Positions 20,401-33,100 of a DNA stretch of 64,000 nucleotides are shown here, piece by piece; the stretch's first letter is position 1; the number at the start of each line of letters is the position of its first letter. Both the position numbers and the translations under genes were made by a program. The notes beneath the pieces were generated by a model. That model was given only the letters and a program-made list of their open reading frames with translations. It was not told where the DNA came from and made no database searches. The stretch comes from Epinephelus fuscoguttatus (Eukaryota; Chordata; Actinopteri; Perciformes; Serranidae): positions 4,481,001 through 4,545,000 of the forward strand of contig NC_064767.1 of assembly GCF_011397635.1 (NCBI RefSeq). Reading direction: 5' to 3'.

Positions 20401-20788
20401 CCTCCCATGACAGTCAGCTCATATATTGCTCTACCTTAGAAATGTTAATATGATGCATATGAAACATGCCAATGTAAATTATGTGTCATTTGCAGAAACA
20501 TACAGTGCAGACAATTCCTCCTGGTGATTTGACGTTATCACCCTAAAAAAATAAAATAAAAAGCTGTTGGACCACACAATGTTGTTTTTGAAAAGCTTCA
20601 CACCAGCAAATATGAATTGAAGCAAAACATCTGTTTGATAGAAACTTGTTGAGAATTTTGGAAATTATTGCATCTATCTTTTGTTTTTTTTTTGTTTTGT
20701 TTTTTTTAAAATAAATTTGAACTTCTGGATTTTACAACAGGAGTTGTAGGAGTTATTGAAATGTTAGGATTGCACGAGTCGGAATCAA

Positions 20789-21460
20789 TAGCCCTTTTTA
20801 AATAGGAGTTGTGCAAATTTGCAGGAAAGCCCAATCAGTCTTCTTTCAGCATTGGCAGTATAGAAACAAAATCAGGGAGTGCAGCAAAATGCCGCCTACC
20901 TACTTTTGTTTATACAGAATGTGCCTTTTTCGGGGCAATGGGGGGCGTGAGCAAGTAACAAAACGTGTAGCTCAGCATGTGACGTAAACAGTGACGTGGG
21001 AGGGAAGCCGCGGCTGGTCAGTCCTTCGGCGATTCTCTCATAAGTCGGCCCGTCCTTCACCGTCCCCGTCATCTGACGGTTAATGGCCTCTTCGTTTGCG
21101 AGGACAAGGAGGGCGCGCAATTCCCTGTCTCCCCAGTTGCTCATCTTTACAGTGTCTGTCAGGTTTGTGGTTCCCTCTTGCTACTAGTTTACTAGTTTCC
21201 TGTTAGTCCACCACCAGTGGGTTGCAGGTGCGGCATCATCAACAGCTCCTCCCGCAAGTTTTCTGCAGCCCCTCCCGTGGCGGAAGGCCGTGTCGTTCTT
21301 TTTAAACCAGAAAGGTTCCACCAGTATGACTACCCTACGAGGCGGAAAACTGGGCACCTCGGATCAACTCGTCAATCCGGCTCTGTGTGTCTAAACGCTC
21401 GCAGCTTGCCGGCAAAACAGCCCAACATTCACTGAAAATCTGGCAGTGTAAAAGGGGCTA
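20789..21460 (-). mobile_element. PIF/Harbinger-like MITE, copy 2
   Basis: Colinear with copy 1, with ends TAGCCCTTTTTAAATAGG and AAAAGGGGCTA. It carries the Myb/SANT-like frame intact on the minus strand. There is no transposase. Confidence 0.65.
20896..21144 (-). CDS. truncated Myb/SANT-like protein of MITE copy 2 (82 aa)
   Basis: An ATG-initiated frame, MSNWGDRELRALLVLANEEA, then INRQMTGTVKDGPTYERIAE and GLTSRGFPPTSLFTSHAEL, ending CPEKGTFCINKSR. The first 45 residues fit helices 1-2 of a Myb/SANT-like DNA-binding domain; after that the sequence diverges, so the recognition helix is missing. It is nearly identical to the frame in copy 3. It may once have been the first exon of a Harbinger Myb-like gene. 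Whether it is expressed cannot be told. Confidence 0.4.
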   Translation of the reverse strand: MSNWGDRELRALLVLANEEAINRQMTGTVKDGPTYERIAEGLTSRGFPPTSLFTSHAELHVLLLAHAPHCPEKGTFCINKSR

Positions 21461-21487
21461 ATCTTATACAGCAACCACTTGCATTTG

Positions 21488-21812
21488 GGATGCACGATAA
21501 TATCGGCACATCATTGGTATCGGTCAGTATCAACTTTAAAATGAACTCATAATCGGCCAACATTCTTTTTCTTAATTTACACAATGAATGAATGTCACAT
21601 ACATTGAACAGTATTGTACTTCATGTCTCCATCTCCTGGTGGGCCATCACAATGAGAGTATGCATGTATGATATGATGTTAGTTCCACCACAGAAGAGAC
21701 CTGATGATCACTCAAGTTAAGTGGGGAAAAGTGGATATATCTATATCGGTTATTGGCCCAAAAAAAAAAGTTTTATTGGATATCGGCCAAAAAATCCAGT
21801 ATGGTGCATCCC
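21488..21812. mobile_element. hAT-like MITE, copy 2
   Basis: Clean inverted ends GGGATGCAC and GTGCATCCC, and an interior matching 162-495, including TATCGGCACATCAT and CATGTCTCCATCTCCTGGTG. It sits 27 bp beyond PIF/Harbinger copy 2. No 8-bp target duplication was visible at the flanks. Confidence 0.7.
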
Positions 21813-21814
21813 TA

Positions 21815-22760
21815 ACCGGAATCTAATTCTACAAATACTGTAATACTTACAATATTAGTGTAATCTGTATCTGTAAGTTTGCAGAAATACCAGGTTTTAA
21901 CAGAATAAGTAGACATGAAAAAAGACATTTATAATTTGAATATCAACATCATTAACAAAGCTTGAAACTATCAGTACAGCCCTGGTCCTGTCCCACACTT
22001 CTTCATCACTTACGTAACCGAGGAACAGGAACAGAAAACACAATCTGTCCTGACCAGTAATTTTATTATTGGAAAGAATTTATTTATTTGCTCTGAGTGA
22101 GGGATGTCGGATCCTCTCTAAGTGTGTTGTTTTTCTGTTTATTGATAGTGAATAATCGCTGATCCTCTCTCCACCTCGTCCTGTCACAAGGCTTATTTTT
22201 GGCTCTTTTCCTGATCAGGCCAAACCGAGATCTAAAGGGGTCAAACTGAAGGAGGGTTGAATAATCATTGCATAACGCCCTTTTTGTCCATGTGCTTCCC
22301 AGATCAGAACAATTGCTGAAAACACAATTGTGAGCTGGAGAGGCTTGATTCGGCCAATAATTGTATTTCTGAATGAATTCCCACAGAAAGACAAAGACTG
22401 AAAAAAGACACGGGACAATCCGTTTGTCAATAATTGTATGATGTAAGATATCCATTGTGCCATTGTATCACAGACGGGCCAGAGTACTCTGTTTCCAGTG
22501 TCGCCCACATCTCGAATTGTATTTACTGATTCATAAAGGTCTGCTGTTGTTCTCACAAACGTCTGTTTCCCAGATAGAGAAACAACCCAACAAATCAGGG
22601 TCACACAATGGGCTGTTGTTGAGATTTGGGAAGTGTTTACCCATAACACTGTTCTCTGTTCAGATCCACAGAGACGTCGACATGTGTCTTTGCAGAAGCT
22701 TGAATCAGGCGTTGGACAGATAGAACATTTTAAGGGGCTGTCAAGTGGGTTTGTGTTTAC
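21815..22760. other. no gene recognised
   Basis: A 188-codon minus-strand frame (22215-22781) crosses this region but has no motif, no plausible composition and no splice context; I treat it as chance. Confidence 0.45.
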
Positions 22761-23021
22761 CGTGTAGCCCAGTGGTTCCAAAACGTTTTTTCACTGGACC
22801 CATATTGTATGTTTTTTTTTTTTTTGCATGGTCCATTTAACATTCTAAATGAGTGATTATGATACAGTCAGTTAAACTGTGTGTGCCCATAGAATAAATA
22901 CAGATCCAACAGATTCATGGTCTCCTTTTCAAACAGGTGAGATTATCATGCATCATAATATCATAAGAATGCCCACTAATATCCACTAGCTAGCCACATT
23001 AGTTCTGCGAGTATATTACAG

Positions 23022-23279
23022 CAGTAGTTCCCGACTGGTTGGTATGAATGGACCACAAGTGACTTGCCAACATGTCAAGTTTGTAAATCACACACTTTAT
23101 TTATAGGTACAGTAAATTTCCAGCACAGAGCTTTTATTTTGAAGTGTTGTTTCCTGTTGTAGAATGAGTAACTAATGGTGAGCTACTTGACAGAGACAGC
23201 AAACTAGCTCGACAACATGACCAAACGCTTGTATAAGGATAAATCTGGATCCCACTGCTGGACCAGTTCAGAACCACTG
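23022..23279 (+). mobile_element. hAT-like (CAGTGGTTCC) MITE
   Basis: It starts CAGTAGTTCCCGACTGG and ends GGACCAGTTCAGAACCACTG, which are inverted ends of the hAT type. The flanking octamers TATTACAG and TGGTACAG agree at 6 of 8 positions, consistent with an aged 8-bp target duplication. The interior carries the remnant ATGACCAAACGCTTGTATAA (MTKRLYK). Confidence 0.6.
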
Positions 23280-23319
23280 TGGTACAGAGTCAGACACAAC
23301 CCAGTCGCCAGAAATAAAT

Positions 23320-23545
23320 GTTGGCATTGTAAATTTCTGCAAACCATGGATACGTTAAATTAGCAAGCTATTATGTCGCAGATTTGTTAAAACAACGTTT
23401 CAACAATCTGTGGTTAAAGTGTGGGTAAGTGTAGGCACAAAAACCTCTTGGTAACGGTTAGGAAAAGTTCATGTTTTGGTTTAAAATACCGGGTTTGTGG
23501 AACGCAATCCCGGCAGGAAAAGCAGCGATGTCCCAGTAAGAAAAA
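23320..23545 (+). repeat. foldback MITE family B, partial copy
   Basis: It begins AATGTTGGCATTGTAAATTT and CTGCAAACCATGGATACG, matching the family B arm, and continues into AAAATACCGGGTTTGTGG. The right arm is missing. Confidence 0.5.
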
Positions 23546-24246
23546 AAAAAAAAAGACCACTTTTTGTGCCTAAAAAGCCACTGGATGCACTGGCACATTG
23601 ACATATTGAACTTGCACGATTAAACAGCAGTGCTCAGAATAGGGCCAGTTTTTCACGTGGTCGGCCATGACCTGTGACCAGCCGGTCAGTCTAAAACATG
23701 CTGATTTAAAATGCTGGTCAAATTTCCGCTGCACTGTATGATTGACATGGTGTAACATCAACAGCACACGTGCACATGTGCAACTCACGGCTTGGGCGAT
23801 GTGAGGAAGTGAAACATGGGCAGCTTCTCACCTTAACCATTCACGCACACACATCAAAAGAGAGAAAGAGAAAGTTGTTAATTGTCCGTGTTAAACTGAA
23901 CTGCAGAGCTCTCACTGCTGCACTGTGCCATTGAAACTGACGACGCGCGCGTCTGCGTGCCGAAGATACATGTGTCCATGTGTTTACTGGCGGGTGCGTC
24001 CCGAAGACCTGTGTGAATTTTCCACAGGAGATATTTTTACTTTTTTGTCTATTCAGGAAATTATCCACAAATGCTATAGACCAAGAGGGCAGTGGTTCCC
24101 CAGCTGGTGGGTCGGGGTCTAAAAGCGGGTCGCAGGTCTATGTTGAATGGACCGCAAGTGACTCTGTACAAAACACACTTTGTTTTTGAAGCACAGTGAA
24201 TTTCTGGCACAGAGCTCTTATTTTGAAGTGCCACTTCCTACTTACA

Positions 24247-25039
24247 TAGGCTGACCAAACGTCCTCTTTTGCCCGGACATGTCCACTTTTCACGTCCCGT
24301 CCGGGGCGCCCGGGGGGGGGGGGGGTTTATAAACTGATGATAATGTCCGGTTTTCCGTGTGTTTGTGTGTGTTAGAGTGCAGCACGGGCCGCATATTTCT
24401 CCCGTACCCGAACCGAGCCCGACATTATTTAATGACCAAAGCACTGAGTTTGTGTCACACAGTTGTTACAGTTACAAGCTATTTAACAGGCCGGGCGTGC
24501 TCAGCTGAGAGGGAGACCTCCGTGTTTGAGACGGGAGCGGGAGGTCCGAGGCTTCTAGCGGCCAATGTGTGTCTGTGTGTGTTATGTTCAGGTGTTGTCA
24601 CGTAAATAACAGTGCCCAAGCAATAAACAGGACAGACAATAGGATTTTATTTATTTTTACACTACATTTTCACTGAAAGCTGACCGAATCCGACCTGAGC
24701 CCGAATACAGTTTATATAGCTATAACGGGTCGGGCCGGGTTTGGTCAAAAATGTAGCTCTACATTTTTGACCAAACCCGGCCCGACCCGTCGGGTACCGT
24801 TGGGCTTGGATCGCCACGCTCTGTTGTGTCTATGTGTCCCCTCTAGAGGCCTATCTGAATTTCTGTCTTTGAGTGATATTATTTTGTAATATAACTGAAT
24901 TTTCTATCCATACATATAAATTTTAAATATATTAAAATGATAAGGCATCTTTGAGTAAACTGAGAGTATCATTTAAGTAGGCTATGTCGTGGACGGGCCG
25001 AGTGTCCTCTTTTTTGGAAATCAAAATATGGTCACCCTA
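24247..25039. mobile_element. hAT element with 8-bp target duplication, nested
   Basis: The inverted ends are TAGGCTGACCAAACGTCC and GGTCACCCTA (inward reading TAGGGTGACC), with GTCCTCTTTT conserved inside each. It is flanked by a perfect 8-bp direct repeat, TACTTACA, at 24239-24246 and 25040-25047. An 8-bp duplication is the hAT signature. The interior holds a poly(G) run (about 24312-24326) and the perfect hairpin at 24725-24790. I see no transposase frame, so it is non-autonomous. Confidence 0.8.
24725..24790. repeat. perfect 32-bp-arm hairpin
   Basis: The left arm (24725-24756) starts ACGGGTCGGGCCGGG and the right arm (24759-24790) is its exact reverse complement, separated by only CT. 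It is inside the nested hAT element. Confidence 0.9.
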
Positions 25040-26146
25040 TACTTACAGAGACAGAAAACTAGCTTTACGACATGGCCAAATGCAAGTATGACACTGAATA
25101 CATTGAACTGTGCGGACCTCAAGAGAAATCTGGAGCCCATTTCTGGACCAGCTGGGAACCCCATATTAGGGACCCCCCCCCAGTTTTCAAAAGCACTGAA
25201 ATAAATATATACAATCATCGACATAATTATTACCACCAATTCTAGTTTTACAGTGTACTGAATTTCTAAGGGTGGTTTGTCCGAGTGGTGTTGCCGTACC
25301 TCAGCAGAAGCTGTAGTTCAAACAGCCGATACATTGTGAGTACATTTCCCCCACTAGCTTTGCATGAAGTCAGGATCCGCTTATGTTCCCATCACCTGTT
25401 CATGGGAAACTTATTACTGTAACATGAACCAACAATAACGCTTCACTTGTATGAAATGCATGAATAGGATATGAAACATGCAACATATTCATGGTGTGCA
25501 TAAATATACAATGCCAGTGTGCTCCTCTGATGCCTGGGCTGCCGAGCATCCTTTTAAAAGGTAGAGTAAGAGGGGAAATTGTGGAAACCTGTTGACATGC
25601 TGCTTGGTCTCCAGTTCTTTTCATGTCACCTGGGAGGAAGTAATGCAGTCTAAGACAAAAGGTCCTGCTATAAATCCGTCATTAAGGCTGTTACATTCAG
25701 TTTTTGCTGTTTCAGAGAAGTTGATTCAACTTTATGGCCACTTTGGAGGATGTAGTTTGTGGTGCTGTTGAATTATATTGAGTCTCCAGCCTGAAGGGGA
25801 CTCTGATGGTGTGTACCTCGTGTGTTTGGTTTGATGGCTGCCAGTACCAGACACAAAAACTGGACACAAGTCCTACTGCGGTGAGGGGGAGTTTGTGTCC
25901 ACGTAATCTCTCAAGACAGATTCTGCAATTTACATTGTAGAATCTGTCGGCAGCCCTGTGTGAAAGACGACTACAGAGGGGGGGAGGGCGGGGCTTTGAG
26001 TTTGAACATGGTGCGCTTTAGCCAATTACAATGGAGGGGGCGTGGCCGAGACATGCAGGTGTCCCCAGGAAATGTGTACCTACAGAAACAGCAAGCTCCG
26101 TGTCCATAGCGACCGCTCCACCCAAAACGCTGTCTCGTCAATGTGC

Positions 26147-26420
26147 AAAAGATATTTTTTCCAGCGGATGTCTTAGTTACAACATGATTGAGCTAACTGG
26201 AGTAGTTTCATGTCGTATCCGACAACGGGAGGCTTTTAACAGATGACGTCCTGATGTTAGCTTTGCTGCTGCTGTTAGCTGTCCCTGTCAGCTGCAGCCA
26301 CTGATGCTTTCTAGACATCGTGATTTCCCATAACTGAATAAATACCACACATAGCAACACAAAACTGCTTTGCAAGCTCAATCATGTTGTAACTAAGATA
26401 TCTGCTGGAAAAAATATTTT
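26147..26420. repeat. inverted repeat (foldback element)
   Basis: The left arm, 26147-26193, includes TTAGTTACAACATGATTGAG; the right arm, 26375-26420, includes its complement, CTCAATCATGTTGTAACTAA. The arms are about 46 bp and nearly perfect, with a spacer of about 180 bp. Flanking CAGTCTATGGTTATTACA is a common fish repeat phrase. It is non-coding. Confidence 0.6.
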
Positions 26421-26489
26421 ATTCACGGACCATTTATTGAGTTATTACCTTATTTTTATACAGTCTATGGTTATTACAGACACCGCTAA

Positions 26490-29470
26490 TGGCTAACCTT
26501 AACAGCTAACGGTTAGCCCAGCTAATCTACGATAACCATGTTATTAATTACAAAACGTGCACACAGAAATAGTAACGTTTGTTCAGTTATTGTGTTTATA
26601 GACTTAAACATCAGATTAGTCTACACGGTGATATAGTGACGTGAAAAATGTGATATCACGAGTCACACAAGGTTTTTTTTTTTTTTTAAACCATTGGATT
26701 TCCAGATTGGTGTCCACATGAACGCTGAACACCAGCCTTTGCTGGACACTCAGTTCTTTTTAAGCGGAAGTTTTGCCTTCAAGAAGACAGATTTTACTGG
26801 GGAGTTAGTGGGAACCAGTCTTTCAGTCTTTAATGCTTAATTGAAATATAGTTTCCAAAAGGTTTTGTCCTCTGGGAGGATGAATGCACCCAACAAATTG
26901 TCAAAAACTCAGTACACTGCATACGTAGACTGCGCTCTTCTATGTCAGAGTCCAAACAGAAGTAGTCTGTGATTCTAACATGGGAAACTGGATGTTTGTT
27001 TACAGTGAGATTCAAGCTGCATCAGGGGGTCAGTCCCAGTCAAAACAGCCCGGTGTCCTGGGATTGGACCAGAACATAAACAAGCTGTCCTTGGATCAGC
27101 TTATTGGACAATTGTCCCGAGACATGCTGGGGTCCCAAAGGACAACAAGACATATGAGTGGACAGAAAAGCAGAGGTTTGATGGAGAAACGCCCGGGTCA
27201 GCTCACAGCGTGACTCAGCAGAGACACTTTTTCTTTTTCTGTCTCTCAGCTGGCTGTTTGGTATTTCTCAGTAGTAACACAGCAAGTGTTTCATCGGCTT
27301 ATTCCAAACTCAAAGAAGCTCACATCTGTCCTGGAAAGTATTGAAAGCTATTGATTTCTCAAATGAAAAGGTTTTTTTTCTATACAACAACTGACAGGGG
27401 GGTCTGGTCTAATGTTTCTCAGAATTGTAGCTGTGATGTAATGAAATAATGAGTAAAAATTAGGGATGAGAATCACCAGAGGCTCCATGATATGATATTA
27501 TCACAATGTTTTCATCACAATATTCTAATATTATACAATATAATTTTTTTTCGATGTTGTTATTCAGCAGTCTCATGGCCTGTAGCGGTGGAGCTGGGTG
27601 AGCGAAGCAAATGTGTCAGCCACAGTGGCCGCCATTTTCTGTCTTTTGCAGAGTATGATGTCGCCTCTTGCATTCAAAAGTTTGCAGGTCTGTGAAGTGT
27701 GTGACGCATGAAAGGCATAAATATTAGCACTGTTTGTTACCATGGAGGCTTTCCGAAGGTTTTGTCGCAGCCTGAATTGTTCTGCAGCAGACACTGGATA
27801 AAGACTCTCCATGTCTGAAACAAGAGGAAGCTGGTCGGCCCGAGACGCCGGTTCCTCCTATTTTACCTCCGCCATGTTTTCCTGACTCCCCACCTGAGGG
27901 AAACAAAAGGCTCTGAATCAGCTGGAACAAAGGGATTCAAGACACGTGTGTGTGTCCTAGATTGCAGTCTGAAAGTCCCCTGTGCCTGTTTTCGTGTGCC
28001 CGTAAAGTTTAGGTTCCTGTCTTCCTGCAGAGGGAGGAAGGAAGAACAACAAATAAAACCCCACAAAATTTCATCTGCTTTTTCTTTTTTCTCTTTCATT
28101 TTGGTTGGCAAACAGACAGCAGGATCCAGCAGGATCTGTTGGCACCCGATTATAAACTTTTGCTTCCTTTGCCAGCATTTTCCCAGATGAGTAAAATGCT
28201 GAGCTTACACGCATGTTGGCAGTCGGCTCATCAACCGTGGTCTTTGCATTGTTTTCAGGTGCTCTCAGTGCCTTCAGCAGAGGGTTCCCATTACCGTGAT
28301 GATTAGCTACGCCTACCTAAAAAAGTTGGCACTATAGTCTGTTGACTTTGTGTTTTGTTTGCTTCTCCAGGTTATCCTCGATCCAAGTTGTGTCCTGAAT
28401 TGCCAAAACCAGCAGTGCCTGGATGAGCAGACACAAGGTGGGAGACACTGTGTCTTTGTTTTTGTTTCAGTGCCAGTTTTGGCTTATTTGTGCCAATCTG
28501 TTTGCCTCTCTGTCTGTCTTTCTGTCCGTCCATCCAAGTCAAATGGAGGATTTGCGTCACAATCCAAAACAAAAACATCAAGCACAATACAAAGGTGGAG
28601 TTAAAGCTTTGAAACATGTTTTCCATGGAACAGGAAAGCAGACCAGACCTTCATCAAAAAGCTTTTTAATCAACAGCAAACATTTGTAGAGTGAAAACAA
28701 AATGGACTTCTTGGCTTTTCTTTTCCTTCAGCTCACATCGATGCTTCGACTCTGACAGTATTACAGATACAATGCTACACAGGCTCACGACAGATACTAG
28801 AGCCTCACATACCAACAAGTTTAAAACTACCGTACCTTATTTAAAATGATTATAACGGCACCTTTGAAGCTGAGAATCAAACACAGTTGAGCTGTTGAAA
28901 GATCATTCACTTGAACTTCATACATCAGGCCCAGTCTCCTCTTCTGTCAAATGATTAATTAATAAATGATTAATCTTTTGAAAGTGCTTAAACATTTTTT
29001 GAATCAGTATTTAAAAAGGTGGGGGAAAAACAACAACATGGCAGCAACTCCATCTGCACAACTCTGAGAATGCATCATACTACATGAGCTCATTTTATGC
29101 TTTAAATAAAATCTGCAAGTAACCAAATAAGTTGAGTATAAGTTGAGTACATATTATTATGTTTTCCTCTTAAGTGTAGTGAAGATAAAGGGCCAGTGTA
29201 TTACAACTACACCTAAAAGGATACTTCACCCACAAAAAAGACAATTTGCATTTCAGTTACTCACTGTGTGTTACCTTAAATTCCTGAAGAGAACTTTGTT
29301 TTTCTGGCATGCCTCCACGGTGAACGAATAATCCAAAAAAAGGTGAACGTTATATCAAAGCATTCATTTACAGACTCTCACACAACTCGTGCAGTGTAAT
29401 CCAAGTTTCCTTTACCCAGTCGTATGCTCAGTACCGTGGTGGCAGTTTCTACAAGACAAAACACATCGAG
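26490..29470. other. no gene recognised
   Basis: Three kilobases without a supportable exon. Short frames on both strands lack motifs and splice partners. A minus-strand ATTAAA near 28663 is not tied to a gene. Confidence 0.4.
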
Positions 29471-29480
29471 TCAGAAACTT

Positions 29481-30170
29481 GAGCCCCTTTTACACTGCCA
29501 GATTTTGGCGAACGTTTGGCCGTTTTGCCGGCAAGCTGTGAGCGTTTAGAAGCACAGAGCCGGATTGGCAAGTTGATCCGAGGCGCCCAATTTTCCGCCA
29601 TGTAGGGGTAGACATATTGGCGGAACCTTTTTGGTTTAAAAAGAACGACACGGCCTTCCGCCCTGGGAGGGGCTGTTGAAGACTTGTGGGAGGAGCTGTT
29701 GATGACGCTGCACGTGCGAGCCACTGGCGGTGGATAAACAGGAAACAGCTGATAGCAAGAATTAGCAAGCAGCTAGTAGCAAGAGGGAAACACAAACCTG
29801 ACAGACACTGTAAAGATGAGCAACTGGGGAGACAAGGAATTGCTCGCCCTCCCTTTCCTCGCAAACGAAGAGGCCATTAACCGTCAGATGACGGGGACGG
29901 TGAAGGACGGGCCGACTTACGAGAGAATCGCGGAAGGACTGACCAGCTGTGGCTTCCCTCCCATGTCACTGTTTACGTCACATGCTGAGCTACACGTTTT
30001 GTTACTTGCTCACGCCCCCCATTGCCCCGAAAAAGGCACATTCTGTATAAACAAAAGTAGGTAGGCGGCATTTTGCTGCACTCCCCGATTTTGTTTTTAT
30101 ACTGCCAATGCTGAAAAAAGACTGATTGGGCTTTCCTGCAAATTTGCACAACTCCTATTGAAAAAGGTCT
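29481..30170 (+). mobile_element. PIF/Harbinger-like MITE, copy 3
   Basis: Inverted relative to copies 1 and 2. It starts GAGCCCCTTTTACACTGCC and ends CAACTCCTATTGAAAAAGG. It carries the Myb/SANT-like frame on the plus strand and no transposase. Confidence 0.65.
29816..30064 (+). CDS. truncated Myb/SANT-like protein of MITE copy 3 (82 aa)
   Basis: An ATG frame MSNWGDKELLALPFLANEEA, then INRQMTGTVKDGPTYERIAE, ending CPEKGTFCINKSR. It has the same length and C-terminus as copy 2, with only scattered substitutions. It keeps the Trp4 and the TYERIAEGL helix of a Myb/SANT-like domain but has no recognition helix. The 5' part of the element (29640-29815) would be its leader. Expression is unknown. 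Confidence 0.4.
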   Translation: MSNWGDKELLALPFLANEEAINRQMTGTVKDGPTYERIAEGLTSCGFPPMSLFTSHAELHVLLLAHAPHCPEKGTFCINKSR

Positions 30171-30179
30171 TTGGACTCA

Positions 30180-33100
30180 CCACAAACAGTCAAGAATGAG
30201 CCGAGTGCAAACAGTGAGCCCTGAACACAGGAGTTGTCAGATGCTTGCTGAGGTCAGGGATCTTCAACTAGCGTCATCAGATGGGTGACAAAGCAGTTTG
30301 GGCCATCTTATCTGGTCATGTCCTTTGACATCAAGTGAAGCACTCACAGCTTGTTACACACTGACAGAGAGTAAACGTCATGTAAGGCACTTGTGAGTGT
30401 GATATCCTGACAAGACATAAAATGCCAATTATTTCACATTCTTTCTGCTTTGTGGCACATAGTACAGAGGCCTAAAAGTTCCCATCAGATAAGTGTTAAA
30501 TATTGCATTGATTTTACATAATTTCATAATGTCTCTTACATTGTTGATTACCTTTCGATTTTATTAATATTTCCCGTTATAGCACTTTCAAACATGCATT
30601 TTTATTAAAAAGTCATGATTTGTAACATGTCAGTACAGTTTGGACTGTTACGCACACCCCTATATATTGTAACGTTTTAGCGTTGTAACATTAGAGACTT
30701 AATTGTACTGCCCGAGTTGTGTGAGAGTTACAAACGGCTTTGACATAATTTTGCTGTTGTTAAACGAGGCCTCCATTTACTTAAATTCATGAAGAATTAA
30801 ATCATTTTTTAGGTTTTCCATTTAATGTGTGCAACAAAACCAGTTTTCTTTACTACTTTAAGGTAACACACAGTGAGTTATTGATATAGACATGGTCATT
30901 TTGCAGGTAAGGTGTTCTTAAAAATACTTGAGTAACTGTACTTGGTTATTTCATTGTATCCTTTACCTGAGCTCTTGTTTTATGGCAGTTGTGTAGTTGC
31001 TGGAATGAATACAGAGGAAGAAAAACAGCAACACACATTTGAACCTTTATACCTGTGTGCACTTCAATGTCTTAACCCTCAAACGACCCTTAAAAGAGGG
31101 CCAGACGAAATGTTCCCACCCCTAACATCTAAAACTCAAATTGGTGCAAATAAAGATAGAAGTACACACACACAGAAACAGTGAGATTTAGAGGGGAAAA
31201 GTAAAACAGAAAGTTTTCAAGGGTAGGAACAGACTGTTCTTCAATTAGTGTGTCTGAAACTGCTAAATGATCTCGAACTGAACGCTGTACTGGCCGAGGA
31301 ACAAGTCAAACACTAAAGAGCACACAGGCTCACACACACAGACCTGCTTGTGCAAACTTGAATAATCTGGTAAGCACACTCTCTGGCCTGTCACAGTAAC
31401 ATTTTAAGGGAGATAAATGGATGAAAAAAATGTGAGACAGTGCTGGCACGCAGCCAGGAGTGGAAAGAAACCAAGTGTGTTTAATCAGCTACAACTTTCT
31501 GTTGCATGTTCATTACTTATGTACTTACGTACTGTACATGTCCATTTTGGGAAACTTTTTCTTCTCTTCATTTGAGAGGAAAAATTTGTTCTGTGTCGCT
31601 GTTAATTTTTAGATTAAGATTTTACATTCAGCATCAGCATGTTGGATAAATCTTTTCAGGAACCATGAAAAACAGCCTTAATCACAATGTTGTTATGTTT
31701 CTGCAAACCATTTACACATTACATACATATATCAACGTTTACACAGTAATATATGAGCTGACTTTGTTCCTGAGGTGGTGGTGGTGGATGGTGTGTTACC
31801 AAGGCAAGATGTCTGCCAAGCAGACAGACCAGCAAACAACACAGCGGGTTGTTTTTTAGCTACTTGCTGTGTTTCAGGTGACTTTTACGCACCAAACGTG
31901 TGTGTTTTGGGGAACCGTCGCTGTGTTTCTTGCAGCGTTTCAGACCCCTAACGTGAGAGCTGGTGCAGACCTGCAGTTTTCTTGGAGTTTGTTTCAGATA
32001 TGTGCAGCATAAAAACTACACGCTGCTTCTCCGTGTTTAGTATTGACACAAAGCCGACCTGTCCCAGATGACCTGGGAGTGTAGCAGAAGGTCAGATATG
32101 TATTTGGGCCCTGAACCATTCAGTGCTTTGAAAACCAACAGTAGTCGTTTGAAGTTGATTCTCTGACAAACAGGAGGCCAGTGTAAAGACCTTAGAAATG
32201 GAGTGATGTGATCAACTTTCTTGGTCTTGGTGAGGACTCTGAATCAGCTGAAGCCGTCTGATTGATATTTTTTAGGGAGATCTGTAAAGAGACAGAGATA
32301 GTAGTCAAGTCTGCTGAAGATAAATGCATGGGCCCCATGGCTGTTTTTGCATCAGGGATAGTGTCACGCAAAGTGGTTGATTTTACAGAGACATTGCTGC
32401 CTTGCCTGGGTTTGCACCTTTTAGTCCGCCCACTATGTTGAGTTCGAGTTGACTGATGTGTCTGGCATCATGACATGAAACAGCAGTTTCCCAGTTAAAA
32501 TAAAAAAACAACAATGAGCCTTGCAGGTGGAGGAACGATTAGCCAGGAGGGACTCAGGCTGCTGTCAAGCAGATAATGAGAAGTAGTTACAACAATGGTG
32601 ACTGCTGTAAATAAGGCTATCGAGGCTGTTCTAAATTGACATGTCTTCTTACTATCGCCCAACATCATCCTTTTGTCTTTACTAACCCAGCAAAATGGTT
32701 ACGGTGGCATGGCACCCTGTCAGTGTGGACTTAAAATTATGTTAGATTCAGATGGATATGTGGATCTGTTGTGATTGGTTAGGGGAAATTGGATCCTCCT
32801 CCTTAGCAGAAATTGGTTCGAGTGGACACAATGTCGACAACTGTAACGCAGTTGACAATTCTGACTGATATCAGGCAACATTGTGCCCCAAAACCAGGTA
32901 TTTTAAGACAAAATCTGATCCTTTCCTAACCATAACCAAGTGTTTAACCAAAATTTAAACATACCTGCTACATAATAACATGGAAATGTAACACATCCCT
33001 GGTTTGCAGAAACTAACAAGTCCATATCTTTTTCTGACAGTTGCGTTGTTTATACAGAAGCATGTAATCCTTCTGCTCATCTAAAATTGGACGATTACAG

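Larger units (their letters stand above)
24090..25162 (+). mobile_element. hAT-like (CAGTGGTTCC) MITE, interrupted
   Basis: The left end is CAGTGGTTCCCCAGCTGG and the right end is GGACCAGCTGGGAACC. The interior (ATGGCCAAATGCAAGTATGA, MAKCKYDTEYIELCG) matches the other copies. It is split by the second hAT element at 24247-25039; removing that insert and one target copy restores continuity with the copy at 23022. Confidence 0.65.

Noticed and set aside
22215-22781. 188-codon open frame on the minus strand
   Set aside because: No domain, odd composition, no splice or start context, and it crosses repeat-like sequence; best explained as chance.
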